Below are positions 1-9,734 of a DNA stretch of 64,000 nucleotides, piece by piece. Location of the stretch: contig OY776132.1 of NCBI GenBank assembly GCA_963675135.1, positions 66,230,850-66,294,849 of the forward strand. The letters are read 5' to 3'. The stretch is from Galeopsis tetrahit. Lineage: Eukaryota > Streptophyta > Magnoliopsida > Lamiales > Lamiaceae. The notes below the pieces were generated by a model, which saw only the letters and a program-made list of their open reading frames with translations, did not search any database and was not told the DNA's origin. The position numbers and the translations under genes were made by a program. The stretch's first letter is position 1, and each line of letters starts with the position of its first letter.

Positions 1-767
1 CATAAAAATATCAATAATATAGCAAAATAGAGTTTGGGTGGAAGTCACCTTGATGATTCTTCAACAATCTAGAATATTACAAATGAATGTAGCCAAAATC
101 TTCAAGAACCCAACCTAAATACTAAATTTGAAACTAATCTATGGAATTAAACTTGCAAAATATGTAAAAATCTACCTAAGAGAGTAATCTAGGGCTTGAG
201 TGTGTGAAAGTGAGGTCAAGCCCCCCTAATAATCTGATTTTGGGAGGTATTTATAGCTTGGAAGAGTGTTTGAGACAAGATTTGCACTTAAGCCCTTGAA
301 ATCCTTTAAAATTCTCGAATTTCCGCGCAGAAACAAGTTCAAACAGTCGACCGAGGGACCTCAAACGGTCAACCGAGTGAGATGGAAGTCCAGAAAATGC
401 TCTGGAAGCAGATTTCACTCGGTCAACCGAGTGGGTTGACTCGGCTGCCCGAGTGGATTCTGCTACAATTCCGCATTTTATCATTTCGATCATATCTTGA
501 GCTTCCGACCTCCGATTGACTTGATTCTTTTTTTTCATTTCACTCATTTTTTTTAGACGCATCCAATGGTGCAATTATATTCTTAACTTCATGAATTCTC
601 AGACACGTATTTTGCCTCCAAATAAGTTCAATTTACCTAAAAAATAGCAAAACACATATCTTTCTCATTTCAAGTGCAATTAGTCAATTTAGTGTGAATA
701 ATGCAACAAAATCCTCAAAATTATGCAAAATAAACACATGAATTTCAAGCAATTTTCACACTAGTCA
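1..767 (-). mobile_element. Partial LTR (inverted copy of the 1.7-kb LTR family)
   Basis: This stretch is the reverse complement of the first part of the solo LTR at 3805-5505. The shared parts include the LTR start (TGA(T/C)TAGTGTGAAAATTGC read on the minus strand from 767), the block around 590-700, and the palindromic ACTCGG...CCGAGT motifs at 417-432 and 439-454. The LTR terminus at 767 abuts LINE coding sequence starting at 768, so the element inserted into that LINE. The other end lies left of the window, so I cannot tell whether this is a solo LTR or the edge of a full element. A short open frame at 251-574 is LTR sequence and not a gene. Confidence 0.8.
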
Positions 768-1188
768 AAGGTGGGAAACGGAAACGCCATTCGAATCTGG
801 GAGGATCCTTGGGTTAATGATTTTGAGAATTTTTATGTAAATTCGGACAGTGTGGAAGGCCTCGAAAATATGCATGTTGCAGCATTGATAGATTCAGAGA
901 GGCGAATTTGGGATGTGAATCTACTTAATCACCTATTGTCGTTGGATGCTGAGAAGATCATTAATATGGCACTCCCCCCAATTGAAGTGGTGGACAAAAT
1001 AGTGTGGAACTCGTCGAGTAAAGGGAACTATACAGTTAAGATGGCTTACAAATTGGCATGCTCCCTGTCAGAAGAAGTCGACTATAGAGAGGAAGAGGAG
1101 TGTAACTTAATCTGGCAATTGACTGCCCCGCCTAGGGTGAAAGACTTTTTATGGAGAGTGGGGAGAGAGTGCCTACCAACAAGGATTA

Positions 1189-1506
1189 TGTAGTGATCCC
1201 ATCACTCTTGAAACCCATATAACTTTATAGAATTTTCTGAAATAATTGAAGTAGATAGAAGAGAGAGATATTGAGAAGGATAGAATTTAGAGAGGAGAAA
1301 GAGCTGAGCGAGAGAGATGAGAGACTAAATATTTTTGCTTCCATTCTATCTCCTTTGTTTTACATATTTAAACATAAAAATAACCCTAATGCTAATGGAC
1401 TTAAATACAAGAAACGAAAGCCCAATTGAAACTAAATAATAAAATGGGTTAGAAGATAATGGGCTAAACCCAAATGTGGTCATATCCATCACTTATGCTC
1501 ATGACA
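1189..1506 (-). repeat. 3' LTR of the 1189-3765 element
   Basis: It aligns over its length with 3442-3765, with a few substitutions and small indels such as the length of an AGAG run. It begins TGTAGTGATCCC and ends TGCTCATGACA on the plus strand. Confidence 0.9.
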
Positions 1507-2069
1507 ATACTCCTCCGTTTTTGAGATCCTTGTCCCCAAGGATCAAGTTTCGGAAATCCGTTGCATAGGAACTTCATGTCTTCCCAAATTGCTAGTTGCA
1601 ACACATTTGATTGCTCAGTTTTGAAAGCTCCATCGTTCGCGTGTTTCTTGAAATTGAGATCAAATTTCACTTCTTTATTCAAGAACTCTAAAGAAGCAAC
1701 ATGCATCCCAATTTTGATCTTACCTGTATACTCAGCCTTTTTGATTGCATCTAAGAGTAGTATCAATCCTTCCATGTTATCTTGTCCATGATTAAATTTT
1801 ATTATTTCCCTTGTTCCAGGTAGTATCCAATCAAAATTCCCCTTGTTCAATTGCTCAGCAACTGAAAACTTGATGTATCGTTCACTTATGCTCAACCTAA
1901 ATTCTTCCACTGCAAGATGGTCCCCAGTAAAGAGCACCTTCCTAGTTTTGTCAAGTAAGCACACCAATCCCTTTGTGTGGCCTGGGGTGTATATAAGTAT
2001 ATTCCTTTCAGGCCATGTAATAAAATATGATGCTGCTCCATATGATTTTTCAGAATGGTAACCACAATT
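1464..2069 (-). pseudogene. Captured metallo-beta-lactamase-fold gene fragment fused to a Ty3 pol tail
   Basis: Read on the minus strand from 2069, the translation contains GYHSEKSYGAASYFITWPE, then IYTPGHTKGLVCLLD, VLFTGDHLAVEE and FDWILPG. These segments resemble the plant chloroplast-type metallo-beta-lactamase-like family. In that family the first and second segments are normally separated by the metal-binding HxHxDH region, which is absent here, so the copy cannot be an active hydrolase. The last part (IWEDMKFLCNGFPKLDPWG) resembles the C-terminal chromodomain-like end of Ty3 polyproteins, and the frame runs into the 3' LTR. No ATG begins the fragment; the first in-frame ATG is at 1967. 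The family assignment is from remembered motifs and was not searched. Confidence 0.65.
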
Positions 2070-2490
2070 AGGGGTGGGAATGGGCCAGGCCTAGGTAGGC
2101 TTTACAAAAAAAAGTCTGGCCTGTTAAATATTTTTTAGGCCCGAGCCTGGCCCATGGCCTGTCATAGGCTTTTTTTTAAGGCTTGGCCTAGCCTTTTTAA
2201 TAAATAGGCCTGACCCGAAAGCCTTTTAAAAGCCTTTTTAGTTATATTAGTGCATTTTTTTTTAAATCCTACAAAACGTATATTTCATCGAATCATAAAA
2301 AGTCGACTAATAATGTTGCTTAATGCTTACTAGTTAGAAATTATATATATGGAGTACTATTTAAGACGTTTTCTACATTTAAGTATAATATACCATATAT
2401 ATTAGATATTTATATTATATATATATATATATTAAATAGGTCGGCCTGTTGGGCTTGAAAGGCCTACGAAAAAGCTCAAGCCCGACCTAT
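2070..2490. repeat. GGCC-rich dispersed repeat, MITE-like, inside the captured region
   Basis: Starts with AGGGGTGGGAATGGGCCAGG and ends with a GGGCTTGAAAGGCC / AAGCTCAAGCCCGACC segment, around an AT-rich middle with a (TA)n run at about 2414-2435. GGGTGGG...GGGCC ends are common in plant hAT-type MITEs. I could not find a clean terminal inverted repeat or an 8-bp duplication, so the class is tentative. It separates the gag-like frame from the metallo-beta-lactamase fragment. Confidence 0.4.
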
Positions 2491-3417
2491 TTAATTAAAA
2501 TCAATATGACCTTTAGTCAAATAAGTGAAAACAACAATATCAAACCCAATCTCATCATAACTCCTTAAAACCAACACATTAGAAGAAGCCTCCATCACTA
2601 TTAATGCTTCTGTACCCATTTTTGTCACCAGTCCCTGAACCAAAACTACATATGGTTCTTCTTTTTTCATTGATTCCAACTTGTTATCCTGAAAACAACA
2701 TGCCACACTATTTAGCATACCCATTCTCAATCCCATCTTCTCATACATATACCCATTTTTAGAAGGCATATCAAATCTCAAATTTCGACAGGGATTATCA
2801 TAGGTAAATAACGATGAAATCACAGGAGGTGGCCAATACTCATCATAACTCACATCTAATAATGGAGTTCTGTACGAAATCGAGAAGCAAATCCTAACAT
2901 AATTGCTGGTAATCGAAGCAAAAACAAAAGGTTGTACATATACCTCTTCTCGATAGTCGTGATCAACAAAGCAGTGGTCTCTGGCCCCAAAATATGGTGA
3001 TGGGTAGGTTGTAGGTGTATCCGCCGGAGTGAATTCAATAGGTTTCTGCCGCGGGTGACGATAAATGAGGGTATCGGTGGAATCGGCCAAAACAGAGGAA
3101 TTAGGAAATAAGAAATCGCCAGTTTCTTTTTTCTGCGGGTGACGATAAATGAGGGTATCGGACAAATCAGAGGAATTAGAAAATAAAAAATCGCCTGTTT
3201 CTTTTTCCTCAAACCCATTAGAAGTCTGTTCTTCTGCGATCAATTCTTCTCCCAATACGCCTTTTCCTTTGTTGACATATGACAATTGCAATTGCATCGA
3301 TGCTAGAATTTCTGTAATGTGGTCAAGTTTGCTATCTACCTTCACCAATTTGTCTTGCAAATTAGAACCAAATTTGAGAATCTCCCTTGGTAAATCGCTC
3401 ACCTCCGTCGTGCCCAA
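2491..3417 (-). CDS. Gag-like N-terminus with unidentified extension
   Basis: A 308-residue open frame starting just inside the 5' LTR. The first 60 or so residues (LPREILKFGSNLQDKL, VDSKLDHITEILASMQLQL) look like the coiled-coil start of Ty3-type gag proteins. Residues about 70-125 hold a tandem duplication built on KETGDFLF...DTLIYRHP. The remainder, including FASITSNYVRICFSISYRTP and MGTEALIVMEASSNVLVL, matches no gag domain I recognise and may be further captured host sequence. No CCHC zinc knuckle is present. The ATG at 3417 lies 24 bp inside the LTR, just past the primer-binding site, as expected for gag. Whether it is translated is unknown. Confidence 0.5.
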   Translation of the reverse strand: MGTTEVSDLPREILKFGSNLQDKLVKVDSKLDHITEILASMQLQLSYVNKGKGVLGEELIAEEQTSNGFEEKETGDFLFSNSSDLSDTLIYRHPQKKETGDFLFPNSSVLADSTDTLIYRHPRQKPIEFTPADTPTTYPSPYFGARDHCFVDHDYREEVYVQPFVFASITSNYVRICFSISYRTPLLDVSYDEYWPPPVISSLFTYDNPCRNLRFDMPSKNGYMYEKMGLRMGMLNSVACCFQDNKLESMKKEEPYVVLVQGLVTKMGTEALIVMEASSNVLVLRSYDEIGFDIVVFTYLTKGHIDFN

Positions 3418-3441
3418 GGATGGATGGCTCTAGATACCATT

Positions 3442-3765
3442 TGTAGTGATCCCATCACTACTCTTGAAACCCATATAATTTTATAGAATTTTATGAAATA
3501 ATTGAAGTAGATAGAAGAGAGAGAGATATTGAGAAGGATAGAATTTAGAGAGGAGAAAGAGCTGAGCGAGAGAGATGAGAGACTAAATATTTTTTGCTTC
3601 CATTCTATCTCCTTTGTTTTACATATTTAAACATAAAAATAACCCTAATGCTAATGGACTTAAATACAAGAAACGAAAGTCCAATTGAAACTAAATAATA
3701 AAATGGGTTAGAAGATAATGGGCTAAACCCAAATGTGGTCATATCCATCACTTATGCTCATGACA
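3442..3765 (-). repeat. 5' LTR of the 1189-3765 element
   Basis: Pairs with 1189-1506. It is followed at 3766 by GATTA, the second copy of the target-site duplication, and flanked inside by the primer-binding site. Confidence 0.9.
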
Positions 3766-3804
3766 GATTAACCTCTTAAACAAGCACATTTTGACGGATG
3801 CAGT

Positions 3805-5505
3805 TGATTAGTGTGAAAATTGCTTGAAATTCATGTGTTTATTTTACATAATTTTGAGGATTTTGTTACATTATTCACACTAAATTGACCAATTGCACTT
3901 GAAATGAGAAATGTATGTGTTTTGCTATTTTTTAGGTAAATTGAACTTATTTGGAAGCAAAATACGTGTCTGAGAATTAATTAAGTCAAGAAGATAACTA
4001 CACCATTGGATGCGTCTTGAAAAAATGAGTGGAATGAAAAAAAGAATCAAGTCAATCGGAGGTCGGGAGCTCAAGATATGATTGAAACAAGAAAGTGTGA
4101 AACTGTAACAGATTCCACTCGGGCAGCCGAGTCAAATCTGCTTCCAGGTCAGTTTCTGGACTTCCAACTCACTCGGTTGGCCGAGTCAAACCACTCGGTT
4201 GACCGAGTCAACTTGCTGATGCGCGAAAATTCGAGAATTTTAAAGGATTTCAAGGGCTTAATTGCAAATCTCGTCTCAAACACTCTTCCAAGCTATAAAT
4301 AGCTCCCCAAATCAGATTATTTGGGGTTTTTTGCCTCACTTCTACACACTCAAGCCCTAGTTCATTCTCCTCCAACATGTGAGAAATAGAGGAGCAATTA
4401 CCTTAGGTTTGAGGAGCTTATCTCCTCAAACACACTCTTCATTTTTATGCTTTCTTAGTTTAGAATCATTTGGGTATTTTATTTTCATGTAAGAATGGAG
4501 AAATTACAAGAATCTCAAGGTGATATTTTTCTTTTATTTAAGCTTTGTTTGATAAATTTCTTGTTTATTTCTATTTATTTTGGTATTTTAGCCATGGGTG
4601 TTTCCTCAAACACCATGGGCTAAACTTTTTATGTTTTGGGTGTTTGAAACTATGTGAACATTCCCGTAAAAAAAAAAAAAAAAAACTATGTGAATATTGA
4701 ATGTGTGAATTGTTAATGCTTTGATTATTGTTAATATTTGGATTGTTGCTTCTCTTATTGAGTTTTATTGGTGCTTTGTGTATTAACTTCTATTAATCCG
4801 TATTTTGAGGTATGTTTAGCTTAGACGAGAGTTACATGAACATGTTTAAATTTATGGTGTGAGTTGTTGGTATACGAATGCGTTTATTATACTTTTAATT
4901 TGTCGAGAGAGAGTTAATTGTATTAAAACCCCATTAGGAGACATTAATTACTTGAATGGTTATTTGGGTAGTTGGTGAGGATTAGGAAGATGTCTTATTA
5001 CCGGGTTTGGGAACACCTTAGACGTAAGGCTATAGTACCCGAAGGGAAATGATTTTCATCCTAGAATCTTGATGCTCTTAGCAAATTCAAATTGAAGCAT
5101 AAAAATGGTATAAACAATCCCACTCGATTTCACTAGGTAGAGAACACCCGAAGCATTCCCACACTTGCACTTCTTCGAATCTAGTTCGTAGTTGTTATTT
5201 GTTCTTACTTGTCATTTTCTTGTTTTGTTGATTTAATTGTTGAATTACTTGTTAGCCTTTAGATTGTGTTTAGTTTAATGTGTTGTCTTTAGATTATTGT
5301 TCAGTTTTAAATTTGCATTTAACTCCCGAAACCGTAGCTACATTAGTTATAACGACGCACAACTCTAGGGATCCATTGCACTAGCCCACCTCCCGTGGTT
5401 CGATACTACTTGGTCGAAATACTTACGTGTATACTACTACGATCCCTTATGCTTGAGGGGAAGTAGTTAGTAAAAATAAACTGACATAAAAATTCGTTCA
5501 AGTCA
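3805..5505 (+). mobile_element. Solo LTR, 1701 bp, with perfect target-site duplication
   Basis: Begins TGATTAGTGTG and ends TTCAAGTCA, with the 5-bp duplication GCAGT on both sides (3800-3804, 5506-5510). Removing it and one GCAGT rejoins the LINE zinc-binding frame. No internal domain, primer-binding site or second LTR is adjacent, so this is the product of LTR-LTR recombination. The same LTR family appears at 1-767 (inverted), at 31156-37625 (interrupted) and from 60137. The open frame at 4078-4302 is LTR sequence, not a gene. Confidence 0.92.
4117..4208. promoter_or_regulatory. Three palindromic 16-mers ACTCGG(N4)CCGAGT in the LTR
   Basis: Perfect-arm palindromes occur at 4117-4132, 4171-4186 and 4193-4208, each ACTCGG, four bases, CCGAGT. 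The inverted LTR copy has equivalents at 417-432 and 439-454 and a degenerate one near 365-378. Conserved arms with a varying centre suggest a dimeric binding site or an RNA hairpin. The function is not known. Confidence 0.5.
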
Positions 5506-5758
5506 GCAGTTTGTGGCATTTGTGGTCATGATGAAGAGGATAGTTGGCACTTGTTCTTCACATGTGAATTCGCGCGAGGTTGTTGGGTTGCTGCAAACCT
5601 ACTGCCCACAATTGAGTATTGCTTGGTTAGTTGTGGAAGTGTTAAAGAGATACTATTTGACGTTATCAAAAAAAAAAAGATACTATTTGACATTCTTGGA
5701 GGCCAAAGTGAGATAATTAAAACAAGTTTTTGTATGACAATCTGGCAGATATGGAGAG

Positions 5759-5935
5759 TAAAATGGATATTATTGAAGAAGTCAAAACCACATAAATAGG
5801 GATATTTCTCTTGTATATATTTATGTATCGCAATTCATGGATTCTGTTGTATTTTCAAAGATATTCAAATTCTTATATATATGATACACGCTCATCACCA
5901 GATTCTCACGGTGATTGAATATTCAAATTCTTATA
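5759..5935 (+). repeat. 5' LTR of the copia element
   Basis: Matches 8165-8339 with a handful of substitutions; the shared core includes CACGCTCATCACCAGATTCT. The exact 3' end was placed by alignment to the other LTR. Confidence 0.8.
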
Positions 5936-8150
5936 TATTTCTGGCTTGATGCCTTTTCGACGGCTGTCTATATTATAAACCGTTTGCCATCAATTGTTTT
6001 GGGAAGCAAGTCGCCATTTCAAGTTCTGTTTGGTTTAGACCCGAATTTTGCAAATTTCAGGACTTTTGGATGTCGTGTTTATTCTTATCTTCGCGACTAT
6101 ACCGACACAAATTAGCTCCTCGTAGTCAGCCGTGCATCTTTCTTGGGTATAACAGTATTCAGAAGGGTTTTCGATGTTTCGATCCTGTTACATCCCGTTT
6201 ATACATCACACGACATGCCCAATTTGATGAGTCTATTTTTCCCTTTTCTGGAGATACTGATTCTACTGCTGCTACTATTTTGGATGTGACAACTTTTCTT
6301 GAACCTCAGGCCTTTCCTCAGCAATCTCCCTCGCGACCATGTACAACACCTTTGGCTTCATCGGTTCCCTTAATCTCTGCACCATGTTCGCTCTGTCCCA
6401 GCGACCAAACTACACCAACAACTACACATCCAGCACCTGCCGAGCTTCGCGTACCACCCTTGTCGGCTCCTGTTTCGGTTGTCGACGCAGCACCCCCTGC
6501 CGAACAACATATGCCAACACAGTCTATTCATCCTGTGCAGACCCGTGCAAAATCCGGTATTTTTAAGCCACGACACTTAGTTCATCTTGCCTGCTCTCTT
6601 GTCCGCTCTATCCGACGCCTCTGAGCCTAAAGGTTTTCGCTCTGCCATGAAACATCCTCAGTGGCTTACAGCTATGCGTGAGGAGATGTCTGCTCTACAT
6701 CAAAATGATACCTTGGATTTAATTCCCCGTCCGCCAACTGGTAACATTGTGGGATCAAAGTGGGTTTTCCGCACAAAATACATGCCTGATGGTTCTATTG
6801 ATCGCTTCAAAGCTCGTCTAGTAGCTCAAGGGTTTACACAAGTCCCTGGTTTTGACTTTTCTCATACATTCAGCCCCGTCGTTAGAGCGGCTACGGTGCG
6901 TGTAATTCTTTCTCTTGCGGTTCAGCGTAAATGGCCCCTACGCCAATTAGACGTAAAAAATGCCTTTTTAAATGGGTTTCTTGACAAGCCGGTTCTCATG
7001 TCTCAGCCGCCAGGATTTATTGATCCCCGATATCCGAATCATGTTTATCGTTTAAAGCGGGCTCTTTATGGACTTCGACAGGCTCCACGAGCTTGGTTCA
7101 CTCGGTTTAGTTCCTTTTTGCTTAGCCTGGGATTCTCTTGCAGCCGTTCCGATACCTCATTGTTTTATTTACACAGTCCTACTTGCACCATATTTCTCCT
7201 TCTCTATGTTGATGACATAATCGTCACCGGAGATAATTCAATGGCTCTTCATCAGTTTATTAAACGTGTAAATAGGGAATTTGCTACTAAGGATTTGGGG
7301 CAGCTCACATATTTTCTTGGCCTTGAAATAACACATACAAATTCAGGCCTATTTTTGGGCCAAGCAAAATATGCTCATGATATACTTACTCGGGCGTCGC
7401 TACTGGAATCAAAACCGGTTTCTACACCATTGTCCGCTGGTGTAACTCTTGTTAGCCAAGGGGAACCATTTGATGACCCTACACTTTACAGGTCATTGGT
7501 AGGCGCTTTGCAATACCTTACTATAACTCGCCCCGATTTATCTTTTGCGGTAAGTCACGTAAACCAATTTCTGCAGTCACCCACACTTGACCACTTCATG
7601 GCAGTTAAACGTATTCTCAGATATGTGAAAGGTACGCTGCAATTTGGTTTACAATTTACACATTCTCCTACTTCTGATATTGTCGCCTACTCTGATGCGG
7701 ATTGGGCCCGATGTGTTGAAACTCGGCGCTCTACGTATGGTTATTCAATATTTTTGGGTGATAATTTGGTCTCTTGGAGTGCAAAGAAACAACCGACGGT
7801 CTCTCGTTCTAGTTGTGAATCTGAGTATCGTGCCCTTGCCAACACTGCTCAGGAAATGGTATGGTTAACGCATTTACTACGGGAGCTTCGTCTTGCCATC
7901 TTCTCAGCCCCTTTTGTTGTGCGACAATACCAACGCTCTCTTCTTAAGTCAGAATCCCGTCGCTCACAAGCGTGCTAAACATATCGACATCGATTGCCAT
8001 TTTATTCGAGAACTTGTTTCCTCCGGTCGTTTGGCCACAAAGCATGTTCCGACGCATCTCCAAATAGCCGATATATTCACCAAGAGCCTTCCGAGACCTT
8101 CTTTTGCTCTCTTCCGGTCCAAGCTTTGCGTTGGATTGCATCCCACGGCC
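5936..8150 (+). pseudogene. Copia pol remnant: integrase C-terminus, RT, RNase H
   Basis: Frame 1 (5936-6115) gives DAFSTAVYIINRLPS and GSKSPFQVLFG, the C-terminal part of copia integrase. After a frameshift near 6110 the next frame gives KLAPRSQPCIFLGYN and the linker. After another shift near 6590 the frame 6587-7978 carries the copia RT: WLTAMREEM, GSKWVFRTKY, RFKARLVAQGFTQ, QLDVKNAFLNG, ALYGLRQAPRAW, the YVDD active site (LLLYVDDIIVTGD) and the RNase H start YSDADWA...STYGYSIFLG. A third shift near 7890 moves to 7893-8201 with HIDIDCHFIREL and QIADIFTKSLPRP. Three frameshifts and the missing 5' half make it inactive. Confidence 0.88.
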
Positions 8151-8164
8151 AGCTTGAAGGGGGG

Positions 8165-8339
8165 TAAAACGGATATTATTGAAGAAGTCAAAACCACATA
8201 AATAGGGATATTTATCTTGTATATATTTCTGTATCGCAATTCATGGATTCTGTTTTATTTCCAAAGATATTCAAATTCTTATATATATGATACACGCTCA
8301 TCACCAGATTCTCACGGTGATTGAATATTAACTCTTATA
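8165..8339 (+). repeat. 3' LTR of the copia element
   Basis: Directly follows the purine tract and is followed by the GAGAG duplication. It pairs with 5759-5935. Confidence 0.8.
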
Positions 8340-8948
8340 GAGAGAATGCAACTAAAAAATTTGGAACAATTCATGCAGATCACCAATTGAGGTTGTGCAA
8401 GCCTCGACTGAATATTGGATTGAGTGGGAGGCTGTATCAAGGCAAAATAGAGCGCTTGGTCGAACTGGCCGAGAAACGTCCCACTGCACAAAATGGCATC
8501 CGCCTGATGCAGGGACATGGAAAATCAACACTGGTGCAACTTTTTTTTAGAGATGAACAGCAGACAGGAATCGGATGGATACTTCGTGACGATCTTGGAA
8601 ATTTTTGCAGGGCACAAACAAGAGTGTTTAGAGCCTGCTTTGAGGTGAATCTAGGAGAGATTATGGGCTTCTATGAGGCATTGTCTTGGCTTAAAGATCA
8701 GGAATTGGATAATTGCATCATTGAAGGAGACGCAAATATAGTTGTGGATGCTTTAAACGACTCAGATATCATGGAATCGACCTTTTGATAATGTTTCGGT
8801 TGGGTATGTCAAAAGGGCTGCAAATGTGTGGGCTCACACTTTTATTAGAAAGTCCCGTCTTTTTAATAATTCATGTACGTGGTTAGATCGCCAGACTTTA
8901 TGACTGGGCTACCAAAATAGTTAACCCCCTTTTACTTAAAAAAAAAAT

Positions 8949-9734
8949 ATATTCGTCCATGTTAGTAGTCAGTACTATGGAATGAGAAGGTTGACTCTTG
9001 ATAGGTATACAGTGAATTTTTAAAATTTAAAATTTAGATTTTCCATTTTTTCATTTTATAACAAACATGCCCTGAATTAAAATAGAAAGGCAAAATTAAA
9101 TAAAACTAAAAATAAATAGGATGAATAGCGGCAAAAAATGAAAACGAATAAATGAACCTGTAGCGCACACTCGGCCGCAAAATTAAGAGACAGTAAAAAA
9201 TTAATAAAAAAGAAAAGGAAAATGACGGTGCTTCGACGCCCAACCTAGGGTGCTGATTTTAATTAAAGTTGTAAAAGTCGAAAATCGATAGTTGGACGAT
9301 AATTTAGATGTCGACCAGTCACTGTCCCATTTTTTTTTTATATATTAAAAAAAAAAAATTCTTTCCGTCCATAAAAAAATATGTCCAAACCTTTTGATAC
9401 AAATTTTAAGAAAAAGTATGATAAAATAGATAAGTAAATGTGTTGTGAATAAATTAAAAAAAATACCGTACATAATGGAAAGTAAAAAATGTGCACAATT
9501 GTTCAAAACGAAAATCTAAATTAAAAAAAAAGAGAAAAAAAAAAAAACAAATTTCAACTCCCATCAACAAGTTACTACTGACCTGGTCTTTGATTTGCTT
9601 TTAAGTCAATCATCATCCTTTTTTTTTTTTTTTTTTTTTTATATACTCCCTTGTAGTGGAAGGAGGGACAAGGGAGTACTCTTTGAAAGAAGCAAACATT
9701 CAAATTAACAACTGAAATTAGTAAAAGTGAAAGC
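8949..9734. other. Intergenic region upstream of the fucosidase gene
   Basis: AT-rich with several A and T runs. Contains a repeat-like stretch at about 9225-9315 that shares AAGTCGAAAATCG and TAGTTGGACG with 26775-26800, a Stowaway-like fragment (TCTTTCCGTCCATAAAAAAA) near 9360, and a hairpin ACTCCCTTGT/ACAAGGGAGT near 9644-9678. The gene's promoter and 5' UTR must lie here, but I see no certain TATA or start signal. Confidence 0.5.

Larger units (their letters stand above)
1189..3765 (-). mobile_element. Small non-autonomous LTR retrotransposon with captured host sequence
   Basis: Two near-identical LTRs (1189-1506, 3442-3765; 318 and 324 bp, TG...CA ends) enclose a 1.9-kb interior. A perfect 5-bp target-site duplication GATTA lies at 1184-1188 and 3766-3770. 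The primer-binding site (TGGTATCTAGAGCC on the minus strand, about 3424-3439, like the initiator-Met type) lies beside the right LTR, so the element runs right to left. A purine-rich tract beside the left LTR (minus strand, about 1507-1525) fits the PPT. The interior has a gag-like start (2491-3417), a repeat-like insert (about 2070-2490), a metallo-beta-lactamase-like fragment and a short piece resembling the end of a Ty3 pol. No protease, RT or integrase core is present, so it must have been mobilised in trans. Confidence 0.9.
5759..8339 (+). mobile_element. Internally deleted Ty1/copia retrotransposon
   Basis: Terminal repeats at 5759-5935 and 8165-8339 (177 and 175 bp, starting TAAAA and ending CTTATA) are flanked by GAGAG at 5754-5758 and 8340-8344. 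Removing the element and one GAGAG restores the LINE segment (IWRECN then KIWNNS). A purine tract (GCTTGAAGGGGGG) directly precedes the right LTR. The left LTR passes straight into mid-integrase sequence, so the primer-binding site, gag, protease and the integrase catalytic half are missing. Confidence 0.88.
768..8948 (+). mobile_element. Decayed LINE (non-LTR retrotransposon), 3' half, interrupted by LTR elements
   Basis: Four separated plus-strand pieces read as one plant LINE ORF2 C-terminus. 768-1188 encodes VGNGNAIRIWEDPW and then PPRVKDFLWRVGRECLPTR, typical of the region before the RT zinc-binding domain. 3766-3804 plus 5506-5758 continue with CGICGHDEEDSWHLFFTC, the zinc-binding Cys/His motif, and end in TIWQIWR. 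8340-8900 resumes with WHPPDAGTWKINT and an RNase H domain (QTGIGWILRDDLGNF, IIEGDANIVVDAL, VKRAANVWAHT). An A-run at 8938-8947 is a plausible 3' tail. The frame is broken by stops and shifts. The RT catalytic part would lie left of the window. The junctions coincide with target-site duplications of the LTR insertions, which supports this reading. Confidence 0.85.

Noticed and set aside
4078..4302. Small gene in the solo LTR
   Set aside because: Lies wholly inside LTR sequence; the inverted copy at 251-574 opens in a different frame relationship.
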